Shown: positions 7,919 through 14,535, counted from the stretch's first letter. The stretch: DNA of 15,397 nt from Moraxellaceae bacterium UBA2477 (GCA_002342025.1 DDPD01000010.1:1-15397), one strand, 5' to 3'. Notes: generated by a model from the letters alone, not told the origin. Program-made: numbers and translations.

Positions 7919-7995
7919 GCGCCAGTAGCTCAGCTGGATAGAGTACTGCCCTCCGAAGGCAGGGGTCGTGGGTTCGAATCCCGCCTGGCGCACCA
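7919..7995 (+). tRNA. tRNA-Arg (anticodon CCG)
   Basis: A 77-base cloverleaf with encoded CCA. The acceptor stem GCGCCAG (7919-7925) pairs with CTGGCGC (7985-7991), then discriminator A7992 and CCA 7993-7995. The anticodon stem CTGCC/GGCAG encloses the loop CTCCGAA, putting CCG at 7953-7955, which reads CGG arginine codons. The T arm GTGGG-TTCGAAT-CCCGC is standard. No second tRNA follows it, and I see no T-rich terminator before the next gene. Confidence 0.96.
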
Positions 7996-8125
7996 TTCAA
8001 ATTGTGTTACACATACTGAACCGTTCATTCACACAAAAACGACATTCGTCGGATCAACAGCTTTGTTCCTTGCATAAGCGCAACACATAGCGAGGATAGC
8101 CCACGACTTGTTTGAGGTGGCTATT

Positions 8126-10435
8126 ATGAAAAATCCATTAAAACCGTTATTCCTTGTGGGCACGACGTTATCGCTGGTTGCATGCCTAGGCAGCAACGAC
8201 TCGTCAACGAGCAGTGAACGCGTTATGGGCAGCGCTAATATCCAGTCAGACCCCTGCGCAGCCGAGTTGCGCGACACCGTCGGCTGCTTTACAGAGCCCT
8301 TTTCTGAACCATGGGGGCCGAGTGCCATGAAAGCCATGGCGGAGCAGCCGGCTACAGACGACTCACCCTTCGCCAGCCTACTCACGCCCAAGGGAAATCT
8401 AAAAAACCCGATTCGACAACTGCCACAAGATGATCGATGTCTGCGCATGGCTGATGGCCGACCCACCGAGTGCAAGCCCGCTGCCGGCTCCATTGCACTA
8501 CTGCCGGATGATCGCGTGCTCTACTTCAATGCTCTGGAAGGCACAGAGGATGCTGAGTTCTCTATTTTCTTTGAGGCCGGCACCGTGGTGACTAACGACC
8601 AAACACGCGTGATGTCCCTGAGTGGCAAAACGGCGGGCTGGATGCGACCCAGCCCAGTCAATGGCGGTGCAAATCCTGATGGTTATGAAGCCACACTGCT
8701 GCTACCCAAGGGCTTAATCGACAATACCGATGCCAGCACAAATAACGATGGCGCACTCTTTTGCGCCGACTTAGAAATGCTCGCTGACGGGCGTGTGATG
8801 GCCGTAGGTGGAACTGACTACTACTTCGAGCCCGGCATTCAGAAACCCATTGCTATCGGTGTGTCTGAGCTTGAGGGTGTTCGTAACGCTCGAGTATTTG
8901 ATTTCCGAGATAACTCTTGGAAAAAAACCGGCGATATGACTTATGGCCGCTGGTACCCTTCGTTAACCACGCTTTCTAACGGTGATATTTTGGTGTCCTC
9001 TGGCGTCACCAAACTTATCAAACCCATCTATCCCGAACGCCCCGAAACATCTGGGCGCAACGTGACACAAACCGAGACTTATGACTTGGGCTGTGGCACT
9101 TGGACAGAAAATGGCCCACTGGCTGAGCGTTCACTTCCGCTTTATCCGCGACAGCATTTGCTGCCTAACGGGCACGTGCTTTACAACGCAGGCGGTCAAG
9201 CGTTTAACCCATTCGGCCAATCCTACGATCAAGCTATCTGGAACATCATCGCGGCTTACGATCCAGAGCAAAAACTATGGACCGACCTTGGTTATGCCGG
9301 CCTCCCCTTGAAACTGAACCAAGTTGGTTTAGATCGCTTAGGCTCAGCACTTAACCCGACCAACACTGAAATCGCTGCAGATCTAGAAAAAACACTAACA
9401 GGCCTGCTTGGGAGTGTGACGGAAGACCCCGCGAGCCTGCTCATGCCCTTCCTAGACAGTGCGTCTAAAAATCCTGAAGCAGCCCTTATGAGCACTTTGG
9501 GCTCTGGCTTCCGAGGCTCAACGTTCTCGATTCAAATGCCTCTTCGTCCAAATGCACAAGGCCGTTATGACCATGCGGAGTTCCTGACCGCTGGCGGCGT
9601 TCTGGGCGCTATCACGGCGACAAGCCCTGGATCCTATGTCACCACTAATTTGTCTCGTATTGATCGAATCAATATCGCTAACGACAACACCATGGCTTAC
9701 GAGTCGCGCTTAACCGGCAGCCTAACGAAACCACGCTGGTATGGCACCGGTGTTCTACTCCCTACCGGTGAAGTAATGGTGTTCTCAGGTGCAGATCGAG
9801 ATGAAGTGCTGCTGCCCGGCTCCGGAGCTGCCATTTTGGATACAGAAATTTTTGACCCCAAGACTGAGACATGGCGCGTCATGGCTCGCCAGAAGAACCC
9901 TCGCACATACCACAACACAGCCATGTTGCTGCCAGATGGTCGCGTGTTAGTCGGTGGTCACTCACCCATCAACACGGGTTATGCCTTTTCTTTAGATTTG
10001 ACTGCGCTGGGCCTATCGCCTAACCAAGGACGTGATCCAAGCTTTGAGATCTACAGCCCGCCTTATGTTTTTGCGGAAAATCGACCAAAAATCATGTCTG
10101 CGCCGAAATCGGCTAGCCACGGCCAAACGATTTCTGTGAACACTAAAGGAGAGAATATCAAAGAAGTATTGTTGGTTAAGCGCACTACGTTGACCCACAT
10201 CATTGATGGTGATCAACGCACGGTAGTCTTATCGCACACCGGAACTGACAAGCTTAATGTCACGATCCCGACTCAAAAAGGTGCCTTACCTCCAGGGTCC
10301 TATATGCTCTTTGTTGTCTCGGAAGATGCGAATGGCAAACGCTTACCATCCGTTTCAGTGCCGATGACCATTGAGGGCGCTGACAATCGGGCCATTGGTT
10401 GCAACGCACCAGCCCCACGCGTAGCAAAACGCTAA
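8126..10435 (+). CDS. Lipoprotein copper-radical oxidase (galactose/glyoxal oxidase-like, kelch plus DUF1929)
   Basis: A 769-residue predicted lipoprotein. The start at 8126 has GAGG 8 bases upstream, and the frame opens at a TTG at 8108. The signal peptide ends in lipobox LVAC with Cys20. Kelch-like repeats carry LADGRVMAVGGT, LSNGDILVSSG, LPNGHVLYNAGG, LPTGEVMVFSG and LLPDGRVLVGG. The C-terminal early-set/DUF1929 domain spans about 640-748. By comparison with galactose oxidase, all copper-radical residues are present: Cys213 (ALFCADL) and Tyr277 (GRWYPSL) for the thioether cofactor, Tyr595-His596 (RTYHNT) and His691 (TLTHIIDGDQR). The family oxidises alcohols or aldehydes with O2 and yields H2O2; the substrate here is unknown. 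About 70 non-kelch residues (393-463) are inserted mid-propeller. The stop overlaps the next gene's start. Confidence 0.85.
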   Translation: MKNPLKPLFLVGTTLSLVACLGSNDSSTSSERVMGSANIQSDPCAAELRDTVGCFTEPFSEPWGPSAMKAMAEQPATDDSPFASLLTPKGNLKNPIRQLPQDDRCLRMADGRPTECKPAAGSIALLPDDRVLYFNALEGTEDAEFSIFFEAGTVVTNDQTRVMSLSGKTAGWMRPSPVNGGANPDGYEATLLLPKGLIDNTDASTNNDGALFCADLEMLADGRVMAVGGTDYYFEPGIQKPIAIGVSELEGVRNARVFDFRDNSWKKTGDMTYGRWYPSLTTLSNGDILVSSGVTKLIKPIYPERPETSGRNVTQTETYDLGCGTWTENGPLAERSLPLYPRQHLLPNGHVLYNAGGQAFNPFGQSYDQAIWNIIAAYDPEQKLWTDLGYAGLPLKLNQVGLDRLGSALNPTNTEIAADLEKTLTGLLGSVTEDPASLLMPFLDSASKNPEAALMSTLGSGFRGSTFSIQMPLRPNAQGRYDHAEFLTAGGVLGAITATSPGSYVTTNLSRIDRINIANDNTMAYESRLTGSLTKPRWYGTGVLLPTGEVMVFSGADRDEVLLPGSGAAILDTEIFDPKTETWRVMARQKNPRTYHNTAMLLPDGRVLVGGHSPINTGYAFSLDLTALGLSPNQGRDPSFEIYSPPYVFAENRPKIMSAPKSASHGQTISVNTKGENIKEVLLVKRTTLTHIIDGDQRTVVLSHTGTDKLNVTIPTQKGALPPGSYMLFVVSEDANGKRLPSVSVPMTIEGADNRAIGCNAPAPRVAKR

Positions 10436-11352
10436 TGGGGACGTTGTTAGCCTTTTCGAGACACTCCTTCTGGCTCAGCATGCTAGTCATGCTGAGCCTG
10501 TCGTCTCACGCACATGTCAATCATGATGAAAGCTACCGGCCTGTACTCGATAAGCTGCCTAAGGAGCTTGAGGGTATAACGGTACAACTTACAGATACGC
10601 TTGCCCCTCAGCTGCTGCTAGAGAATCGAAGTACCGCCGCTATTACTATTTTAGGGCAGGATGGAAAGCCCTTTCTCCGAATAAACCGCAACAGCGTTGA
10701 TGCCAATACTCGTCACGCTGAATGGCTAAAAACCTATCTGCCTGGCGGCTTACCCGGCCGAAAACCTGAGGCAGGCAATTCCCCGCTTTGGAAACAGGTT
10801 AAAGCAAGTAATAGTTGGGGATGGTTTGACAGCCGTCTAAAGCCTACACAGGTAAATGCCGACTCGTCTTGGCACGTTCCTGTATTGGTCGGCGACAAGC
10901 CCACCAAGATTAGCGGTCGCTTTGCTCCTGCCCAACAAAATGGCTATTGGCAAGCCAAATGGATCTCAAAGCCTGCGTTACCTGAAGGGATAAGTGTCAC
11001 CCTTATCCCAGGGCAACCTTATGGGATCATGCTGAGCAACCAAACATCAGCCGTAGTGACCGTGTTAGATCAAGACGGCCAGCCTTTTATCCGCATATCA
11101 AAGACTGGCACGGAAGCTTCATTAAAAAGCGCCCTGTGGCGTGAGACGGCGGCACAGCAAGGGTTGCGTAACGTAGCTCGCAGAGACAATCCTTGGCAGT
11201 TGATATCGAAGACACCACGTTATACTTGGATTGAGCCTCGAACACGCGGTAAGCAAGGCTCAAAGAAGCCACTTCCTTGGCAAATCCAACTACGCGTTGA
11301 TACGCAGCTAATCACGCTAAAAGGCGAAAGCCGCTGGCTATCAAAGCGCTAA
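10435..11352 (+). CDS. Exported protein with two tandem copies of one domain; function unknown
   Basis: 305 residues from an ATG sharing its A with the TAA of the oxidase gene (TAATG), so probably translationally coupled; no separate Shine-Dalgarno sequence is visible. A Sec-type signal peptide (hydrophobic 12-24) ends SHA at 24-26, so the mature protein would begin His27-Val-Asn-His30. Two copies of one module follow. Copy 1 (about 46-163) has LEGITVQLTD, ILGQDGKPFLRI, WKQV and SSWHVPV. Copy 2 (about 183-301) has PEGISVTLIP, VLDQDGQPFIRI, WQLI and LPWQIQL. It has no cysteine and no membrane segment besides the signal. I recall similar exported domains in actinobacteria but cannot name the family. 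It overlaps the convergent gene by 12 bases. Confidence 0.75.
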   Translation: MGTLLAFSRHSFWLSMLVMLSLSSHAHVNHDESYRPVLDKLPKELEGITVQLTDTLAPQLLLENRSTAAITILGQDGKPFLRINRNSVDANTRHAEWLKTYLPGGLPGRKPEAGNSPLWKQVKASNSWGWFDSRLKPTQVNADSSWHVPVLVGDKPTKISGRFAPAQQNGYWQAKWISKPALPEGISVTLIPGQPYGIMLSNQTSAVVTVLDQDGQPFIRISKTGTEASLKSALWRETAAQQGLRNVARRDNPWQLISKTPRYTWIEPRTRGKQGSKKPLPWQIQLRVDTQLITLKGESRWLSKR

Positions 11353-11799
11353 AATCTGCACCACCAGTGGCTCTAGTTTGGTGAGGCCGTAGCGACGCCC
11401 CACTGCTAGGGCCTCTACCGCCGACATCCCCTGCAACCAAAAGGCTCGCAGTGCGAATAGCGCACCAACGCGATTGCCACTCATGCAATGCACCAAGACC
11501 GGCGACTCGCCGCTAGCCGCCAATAGGCTATGCAGTGCCTCAGCATTAGCGCGATTTAAGTCATGGCCGCCGACAATGGGCAAGTGCGCGTAGTAGAGGC
11601 CCAGCTCAGCCGCCAAAGCCGCCTCATCAAAGCCTCCATGTTCATGCTCGGGCAGCATATCGATCACATGCGTGATACCGGCCGCCTTTACTTCGGCAAG
11701 AGCCTCTGGGCTGACATAACCGCCGGCATAGTGGTTAGGCTCAATAAACAACAGATTGGGAATGGGCAAGGACATAGCAGACTCGGGGCAGTAGTTCAT
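11341..11799 (-). CDS. DUF442-type phosphatase/sulfurtransferase-like protein
   Basis: 152 residues. The active-site loop is VLVHCMSGNRVGALFALRA with Cys105 and Arg110 (C-x4-R spacing). It is preceded by ITHVIDMLPEHE and YYAHLPIVGG, the usual core of the phosphatase-like DUF442 domain found fused to a metallo-beta-lactamase in Blh proteins of bigR operons. Such domains are thought to carry a cysteine persulfide (rhodanese-like) rather than to act on phosphoproteins, but dual-specificity phosphatase activity cannot be excluded. It is the last gene of a five-gene operon and starts 4 bases after the tauE-like stop; an internal ATG at 11775 is an alternative start. Its 3' end overlaps the convergent duplicated-domain gene. 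Confidence 0.78.
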   Translation of the reverse strand: MNYCPESAMSLPIPNLLFIEPNHYAGGYVSPEALAEVKAAGITHVIDMLPEHEHGGFDEAALAAELGLYYAHLPIVGGHDLNRANAEALHSLLAASGESPVLVHCMSGNRVGALFALRAFWLQGMSAVEALAVGRRYGLTKLEPLVVQILAL

Positions 11800-11803
11800 G
11801 CTT

Positions 11804-12592
11804 TTAGCCTAGCATGCTGAACTCCCGAATTCCGAGTGCAGCCGCAACGATCAGCATCAAAATTGCAAAGCTCTGCTGAACACGCTGTGCAGGCATTTTA
11901 GGTGCTATGAGGCGCCCGAAAACCAAGCCCACCATCACTGCAAAGATAAACGGTAATGCGGGCATAAGGCTGGTCAAGCTAAACTTTCCGATAACCATCA
12001 GCACGCTCAAGCTACTCACCAACGCGACCACCATCAGCGATGTAGCCACGATAGCCGCCATGCTGAGATCGGTAAAAAATCGTAAGACCGGCACAATAAT
12101 GAATCCGCCGCCGACACCCAGTAAGCCTGTCAGCAAACCAGAAAATGCACCGAACGTAGACATCGCAAGCACACGCTTAGGGGTCCACACAAAACGGCCG
12201 GAGTCCGGATTAACCGGGATAATTAATAATTCTGCAGACTCGTTGGTGGCGTTTGAGGACAGCAAACGTAGCGCAGCCAACACCATGACAACCATAAAAA
12301 GCAGGGTTAATACCGATGCTGACAGGCGATGCGCCAGCATCAAGCCCATAGCGCTCATGGGCAGTGCTACTGCAGCCATGAGCAAGGCAGCACGATACCG
12401 AGCCAAGCCCTTACGCAGGCCATCCAAAGCGCCCACACTGGCACTGAGAGCAACCGTCATTAATGCCACATGGGCGGCCTGAGTCACGCTCCATTGCAAA
12501 CCAAACATGAGTGCTGGCACAGCCAGCATGCCACCTCCAGCGCCGGTTAGGCCAAGCACGAGCCCAACCATGAGTCCCAGAATAACCAGCAT
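11804..12592 (-). CDS. TauE/SafE family membrane protein (probable sulfite/sulfur-anion exporter)
   Basis: 262 residues, almost entirely hydrophobic with about eight membrane segments. The family's two inverted half-repeats each open with a glycine motif: GLTGAGGG (14-21) and GLLGVGGG (156-163), the second followed by FIIVPVL. A hydrophilic loop (about 112-139) separates the halves. TauE/SafE proteins move sulfite, sulfoacetate or related anions. Next to a persulfide dioxygenase, sulfite export is the likely role, but this is inferred from context. The start at 12592 lies 3 bases after the dioxygenase stop, with AAGG inside the end of that gene as its likely Shine-Dalgarno sequence. Confidence 0.85.
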   Translation of the reverse strand: MLVILGLMVGLVLGLTGAGGGMLAVPALMFGLQWSVTQAAHVALMTVALSASVGALDGLRKGLARYRAALLMAAVALPMSAMGLMLAHRLSASVLTLLFMVVMVLAALRLLSSNATNESAELLIIPVNPDSGRFVWTPKRVLAMSTFGAFSGLLTGLLGVGGGFIIVPVLRFFTDLSMAAIVATSLMVVALVSSLSVLMVIGKFSLTSLMPALPFIFAVMVGLVFGRLIAPKMPAQRVQQSFAILMLIVAAALGIREFSMLG

Positions 12593-12595
12593 GAA

Positions 12596-13291
12596 CTAGC
12601 CTTGCCCACAGGCGAGATTAGCGGGGATGGCAATATCCATCATCGCCGGATCAGGCAGATTAAGTGAGGCCATGATGGCGACATATTCCGCTTCGCTGCG
12701 TCCAGCTAAGCGCGGGTTAAAGCGCTTCTCTTCCGCAATCGTCGACACCGTCCAGCCCTTATAGTCATGACCTGGATATACGCACGTATCGTCAGGTAGT
12801 TGAAAAAGCTTTTGCGTAATCGAGTGCCATGATTTCTGTGCACTACCGCCCTGAAAGTCCGTTCGACCGGTGCCCCGAATCAGCAGCGTATCGCCAGTAA
12901 AAACTGCCTCGGGATGCGCTGGATTAAGCACAAAGCTAAACGATTCATCTGTGTGCCCCGGTGTATACAAGGCTTGTATCGAAAGCGAACCCACGGCGAA
13001 CACTTCACCGTCTTTAAGGTTGCGCGATACGCAACTCGCCTGAGTGAACTCCCCCATTAAGGTCACGCAACCTGTGGCATCACGTAATGCACCCAGAGCC
13101 GTGATGTGATCGGCATGAGTATGCGTATCTGCTGCATACAACAGCGTTAAATTCAGCTCGCGGAGTAATTGCAAGTACTGGGGTAGCTGCTCCTTTACCG
13201 GATCAATGAGTAACGCCTTAGCGTTCTGCTCACACGCCAGTAAATAGGTGTAAGTACTGGATGCTTTATCAAAGAGCTGGCGAAAAATCAT
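12596..13291 (-). CDS. ETHE1-type persulfide dioxygenase (metallo-beta-lactamase fold)
   Basis: 231 residues. Metallo-beta-lactamase motifs: THTHADH (56-62; His57, His59, Asp61, His62), PGHTDES (His113), FTGDTLLIRGTGRTDFQ (Asp134) and YPGHDYKG (His175). The RGTGRTDFQGG segment and the TPGHTDES loop mark the ETHE1/PDO branch, where His57, His113 and Asp134 bind one iron. Such enzymes oxidise glutathione persulfide to sulfite and glutathione. In Blh proteins this domain is fused to DUF442; here the DUF442 gene is separate, with tauE between them. GGAG lies 8 bases before the start, which follows the upstream stop by 15 bases. Glyoxalase II is less likely given the motif set and neighbours. Confidence 0.87.
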   Translation of the reverse strand: MIFRQLFDKASSTYTYLLACEQNAKALLIDPVKEQLPQYLQLLRELNLTLLYAADTHTHADHITALGALRDATGCVTLMGEFTQASCVSRNLKDGEVFAVGSLSIQALYTPGHTDESFSFVLNPAHPEAVFTGDTLLIRGTGRTDFQGGSAQKSWHSITQKLFQLPDDTCVYPGHDYKGWTVSTIAEEKRFNPRLAGRSEAEYVAIMASLNLPDPAMMDIAIPANLACGQG

Positions 13292-13306
13292 CGGAAGTAC
13301 TCCGCA

Positions 13307-13720
13307 CTAGGCCGAACGGAAAAATCGGTCATGCACCCAGCTACCCAGCAGCAGGGAGACCACAAATGCCACGATGTCTTGTCCGCCCTGAACTACGCTC
13401 ACTAAGGCCGGCCCCGGGCAAAGCCCAGACAGACCCCAGCCGACTCCGAAGAGCGCTGCGCCGAGTAACAGACGGCCATCTATTTGCGTAGCCTGAGGCC
13501 ATTGGAAGCTCGGCGCAAAGACCGGTTGCGCGCGGCGGCGCAGCCATATAAATGCGGGCATGGCCACCGCAATGGCACCGACCATGACAAATGCCAAGGT
13601 CACGTCCCATTGCCCTGTCACATCAAGAAAGCCCTGCACTTTGACGGGGTCGGTCATGCCGGATAGCACCAAGCCCAAGCCGAAAATTAAACCGCAGATA
13701 AAGCCTGAAAGAACTTTCAT
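13307..13720 (-). CDS. YeeE/YedE-like half-size membrane protein (PmpB/DUF6691 type)
   Basis: 137 residues with about four membrane segments: MKVLSGFICGLIFGLGLVLSG, a second after TGQWDVTLAF, then LLLGAALFGVGWGLSG and a C-terminal one. The signature is GLSGLCPGPAL with Cys101; Cys9 lies in the first segment. Half-size YeeE/YedE proteins pair to form the equivalent of the full-length YeeE thiosulfate channel, in which conserved membrane cysteines pass sulfur. The substrate here (thiosulfate or sulfane sulfur) is inferred. The frame extends to an ATG at 13738, but a strong GGGAGGAG lies 6 bases before the ATG at 13720. Only one base separates it from the partner gene upstream. Confidence 0.85.
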   Translation of the reverse strand: MKVLSGFICGLIFGLGLVLSGMTDPVKVQGFLDVTGQWDVTLAFVMVGAIAVAMPAFIWLRRRAQPVFAPSFQWPQATQIDGRLLLGAALFGVGWGLSGLCPGPALVSVVQGGQDIVAFVVSLLLGSWVHDRFFRSA

Positions 13721-13721
13721 A

Positions 13722-14150
13722 TTAGGCTCCTCCCGCACGCAGCACAGCTACCGTCACTATGCCGGACGCCATAAACGTGAGCGTTGCCGCAAGAGATCGC
13801 CACGACAACCGGCTGATCCCACAAACCCCATGCCCGGAGGTGCAACCATTGCCTAAGCGCGTGCCGAAGCCCACCAGCAGCCCAGCCGCGATCAGGGTAG
13901 GCAAACCAATATTCGGCAGCATGGGAGGCACAATTCGCAGAACATAGGTCGCGAACAGGCCTGCAACCAACATACCCAAAATAAATGCTCGTGCTAAACC
14001 TGCCGCGCTATCTTGCCGCTGCCATGCCGTGGCTACCAAACCACTTATGCCGGCAATTTTACCGGTAAGGGCAAACAGCAACGCCGCGGCAAAACCAATC
14101 AGTAACCCACCCTGTAAGCCGGCCTGCCAAGCCATAGGAAATTCAGACAT
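13722..14150 (-). CDS. YeeE/YedE-like half-size membrane protein (PmpA type)
   Basis: 142 residues with about four membrane segments. The conserved motif is LLVGFGTRLGNGCTSGHGVCGISRLSWRS in the C-terminal half, with Cys103 and Cys110, the hallmark of the YeeE/YedE sulfur-transport family. The N-terminal half has ALTGKIAGISGL. It is the first gene of the five-gene operon and probably the partner half of the next gene. The start at 14150 has no strong Shine-Dalgarno sequence; an in-frame ATG at 14135 is a less likely alternative. The promoter and operator lie immediately upstream. Confidence 0.86.
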   Translation of the reverse strand: MSEFPMAWQAGLQGGLLIGFAAALLFALTGKIAGISGLVATAWQRQDSAAGLARAFILGMLVAGLFATYVLRIVPPMLPNIGLPTLIAAGLLVGFGTRLGNGCTSGHGVCGISRLSWRSLAATLTFMASGIVTVAVLRAGGA

Positions 14151-14181
14151 AGGATTTAGCTCATAATGAAGAGATGATTTT

Positions 14182-14199
14182 TATACTACCCCCAGTATA
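14182..14199. promoter_or_regulatory. CsoR/RcnR/FrmR-type operator between the sulfur operon and its regulator
   Basis: TATACT-ACCCCC-AGTATA is a perfect 6-bp dyad around a C tract. On the minus strand it reads TACTGGGGGTAGTA, almost the RcnR consensus TACT-G6-N-AGTA. It overlaps the putative -10 of the minus-strand operon and a possible -10 (TATATT, 14196-14201) of the plus-strand regulator gene, so one bound repressor could shut both. Confidence 0.8.
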
Positions 14200-14211
14200 T
14201 TAGGTACACAA
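14183..14211 (-). promoter_or_regulatory. Putative sigma-70 promoter of the sulfur operon
   Basis: On the minus strand TTGTGT (14211-14206) and TAGTAT (14188-14183) are separated by 17 bases. The spacer contains the GGGGG core of the operator. Both hexamers are imperfect (about 4 of 6), which suits a repressed promoter. Confidence 0.45.
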
Positions 14212-14225
14212 GCCAGGTCGCTTGT
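14208..14225. promoter_or_regulatory. Second dyad with the same 6-6-6 layout
   Basis: ACAAGC-CAGGTC-GCTTGT is a perfect 6-bp dyad lying 8 bases from the main operator. It partly covers the putative -35 of the sulfur operon. It lacks the C tract expected for a CsoR-family site, so it may bind another regulator or be incidental. Confidence 0.3.
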
Positions 14226-14262
14226 CGTAGCATGAATCTGGAATAGTGATTACGGAAAAACC

Positions 14263-14532
14263 ATGTCGCCCAGAGAGCAGCATCAACGCGCACTCATCCT
14301 CAGACTTCGCCGAGTTGAGGGTCAAATTCGTGGTATCCAAGCCATGATGGAAAACGGCGACAATTGTGACCGCATCGCGCAGCAGCTCTCGGCTGCCCGC
14401 AAAGCCTTGGACAAGACCTTTCACGAGATGGTCGCCTGTCATTTGCAAATGGAAATTGCGGCCAACCCAGACCGTGAACACATTGCTGCTGCAACAGCCC
14501 ACATGACCTCTCTGCTACGCAAATATGGATAA
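14263..14532 (+). CDS. CsoR/FrmR/CstR-family repressor (DUF156), probable sulfur sensor
   Basis: An 89-residue all-helical regulator with the family core LRLRRVEGQIRGIQAMMENGDNC, then IAQQLSAARKALDK. Family members bind as tetramers to GC-tract operators and release DNA on sensing Cu, Ni/Co, formaldehyde or persulfide. Potential sensing residues are Cys35, His54, Cys59 and His60. Cys35 and His60 match the X and Y positions of FrmR/RcnR. The Z position (residue 64), Cys in CsoR and CstR, is Glu here, and there is an extra Cys59 beside His60. Because the gene faces a sulfur operon across a matching operator, persulfide sensing through Cys35/Cys59 is my inference. The thioesterase gene follows after 3 bases. 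Confidence 0.9.
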   Translation: MSPREQHQRALILRLRRVEGQIRGIQAMMENGDNCDRIAQQLSAARKALDKTFHEMVACHLQMEIAANPDREHIAAATAHMTSLLRKYG

Positions 14533-14535
14533 GCC

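Noticed and set aside
7431..8000. 189-codon minus-strand open frame
   Set aside because: It begins in the tRNA antisense (GGIRTHDPCLRRA-type artefact) and runs antisense through the well-supported rho gene.
8003..8013. TGTGTTACACA palindrome between the tRNA and the oxidase gene
   Set aside because: A single 11-base odd palindrome with no neighbouring promoter I can define; too short to call an operator.
7832..8077. 81-codon plus-strand open frame across the tRNA
   Set aside because: Its middle part is the well-known false translation of a tRNA-Arg gene (PVAQLDRVLPSEG), and it has no ribosome site.
11460..11467. GCGCACCA, matching the last 8 bases of the tRNA-Arg gene, as a possible attachment-site repeat
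   Set aside because: Only 8 bases match, it lies inside the DUF442 coding sequence, and no integrase gene is present.
11907..12482. 191-codon plus-strand open frame
   Set aside because: Antisense to the TauE/SafE gene; rich in Thr, Ala and Lys from reading membrane-protein codons backwards.
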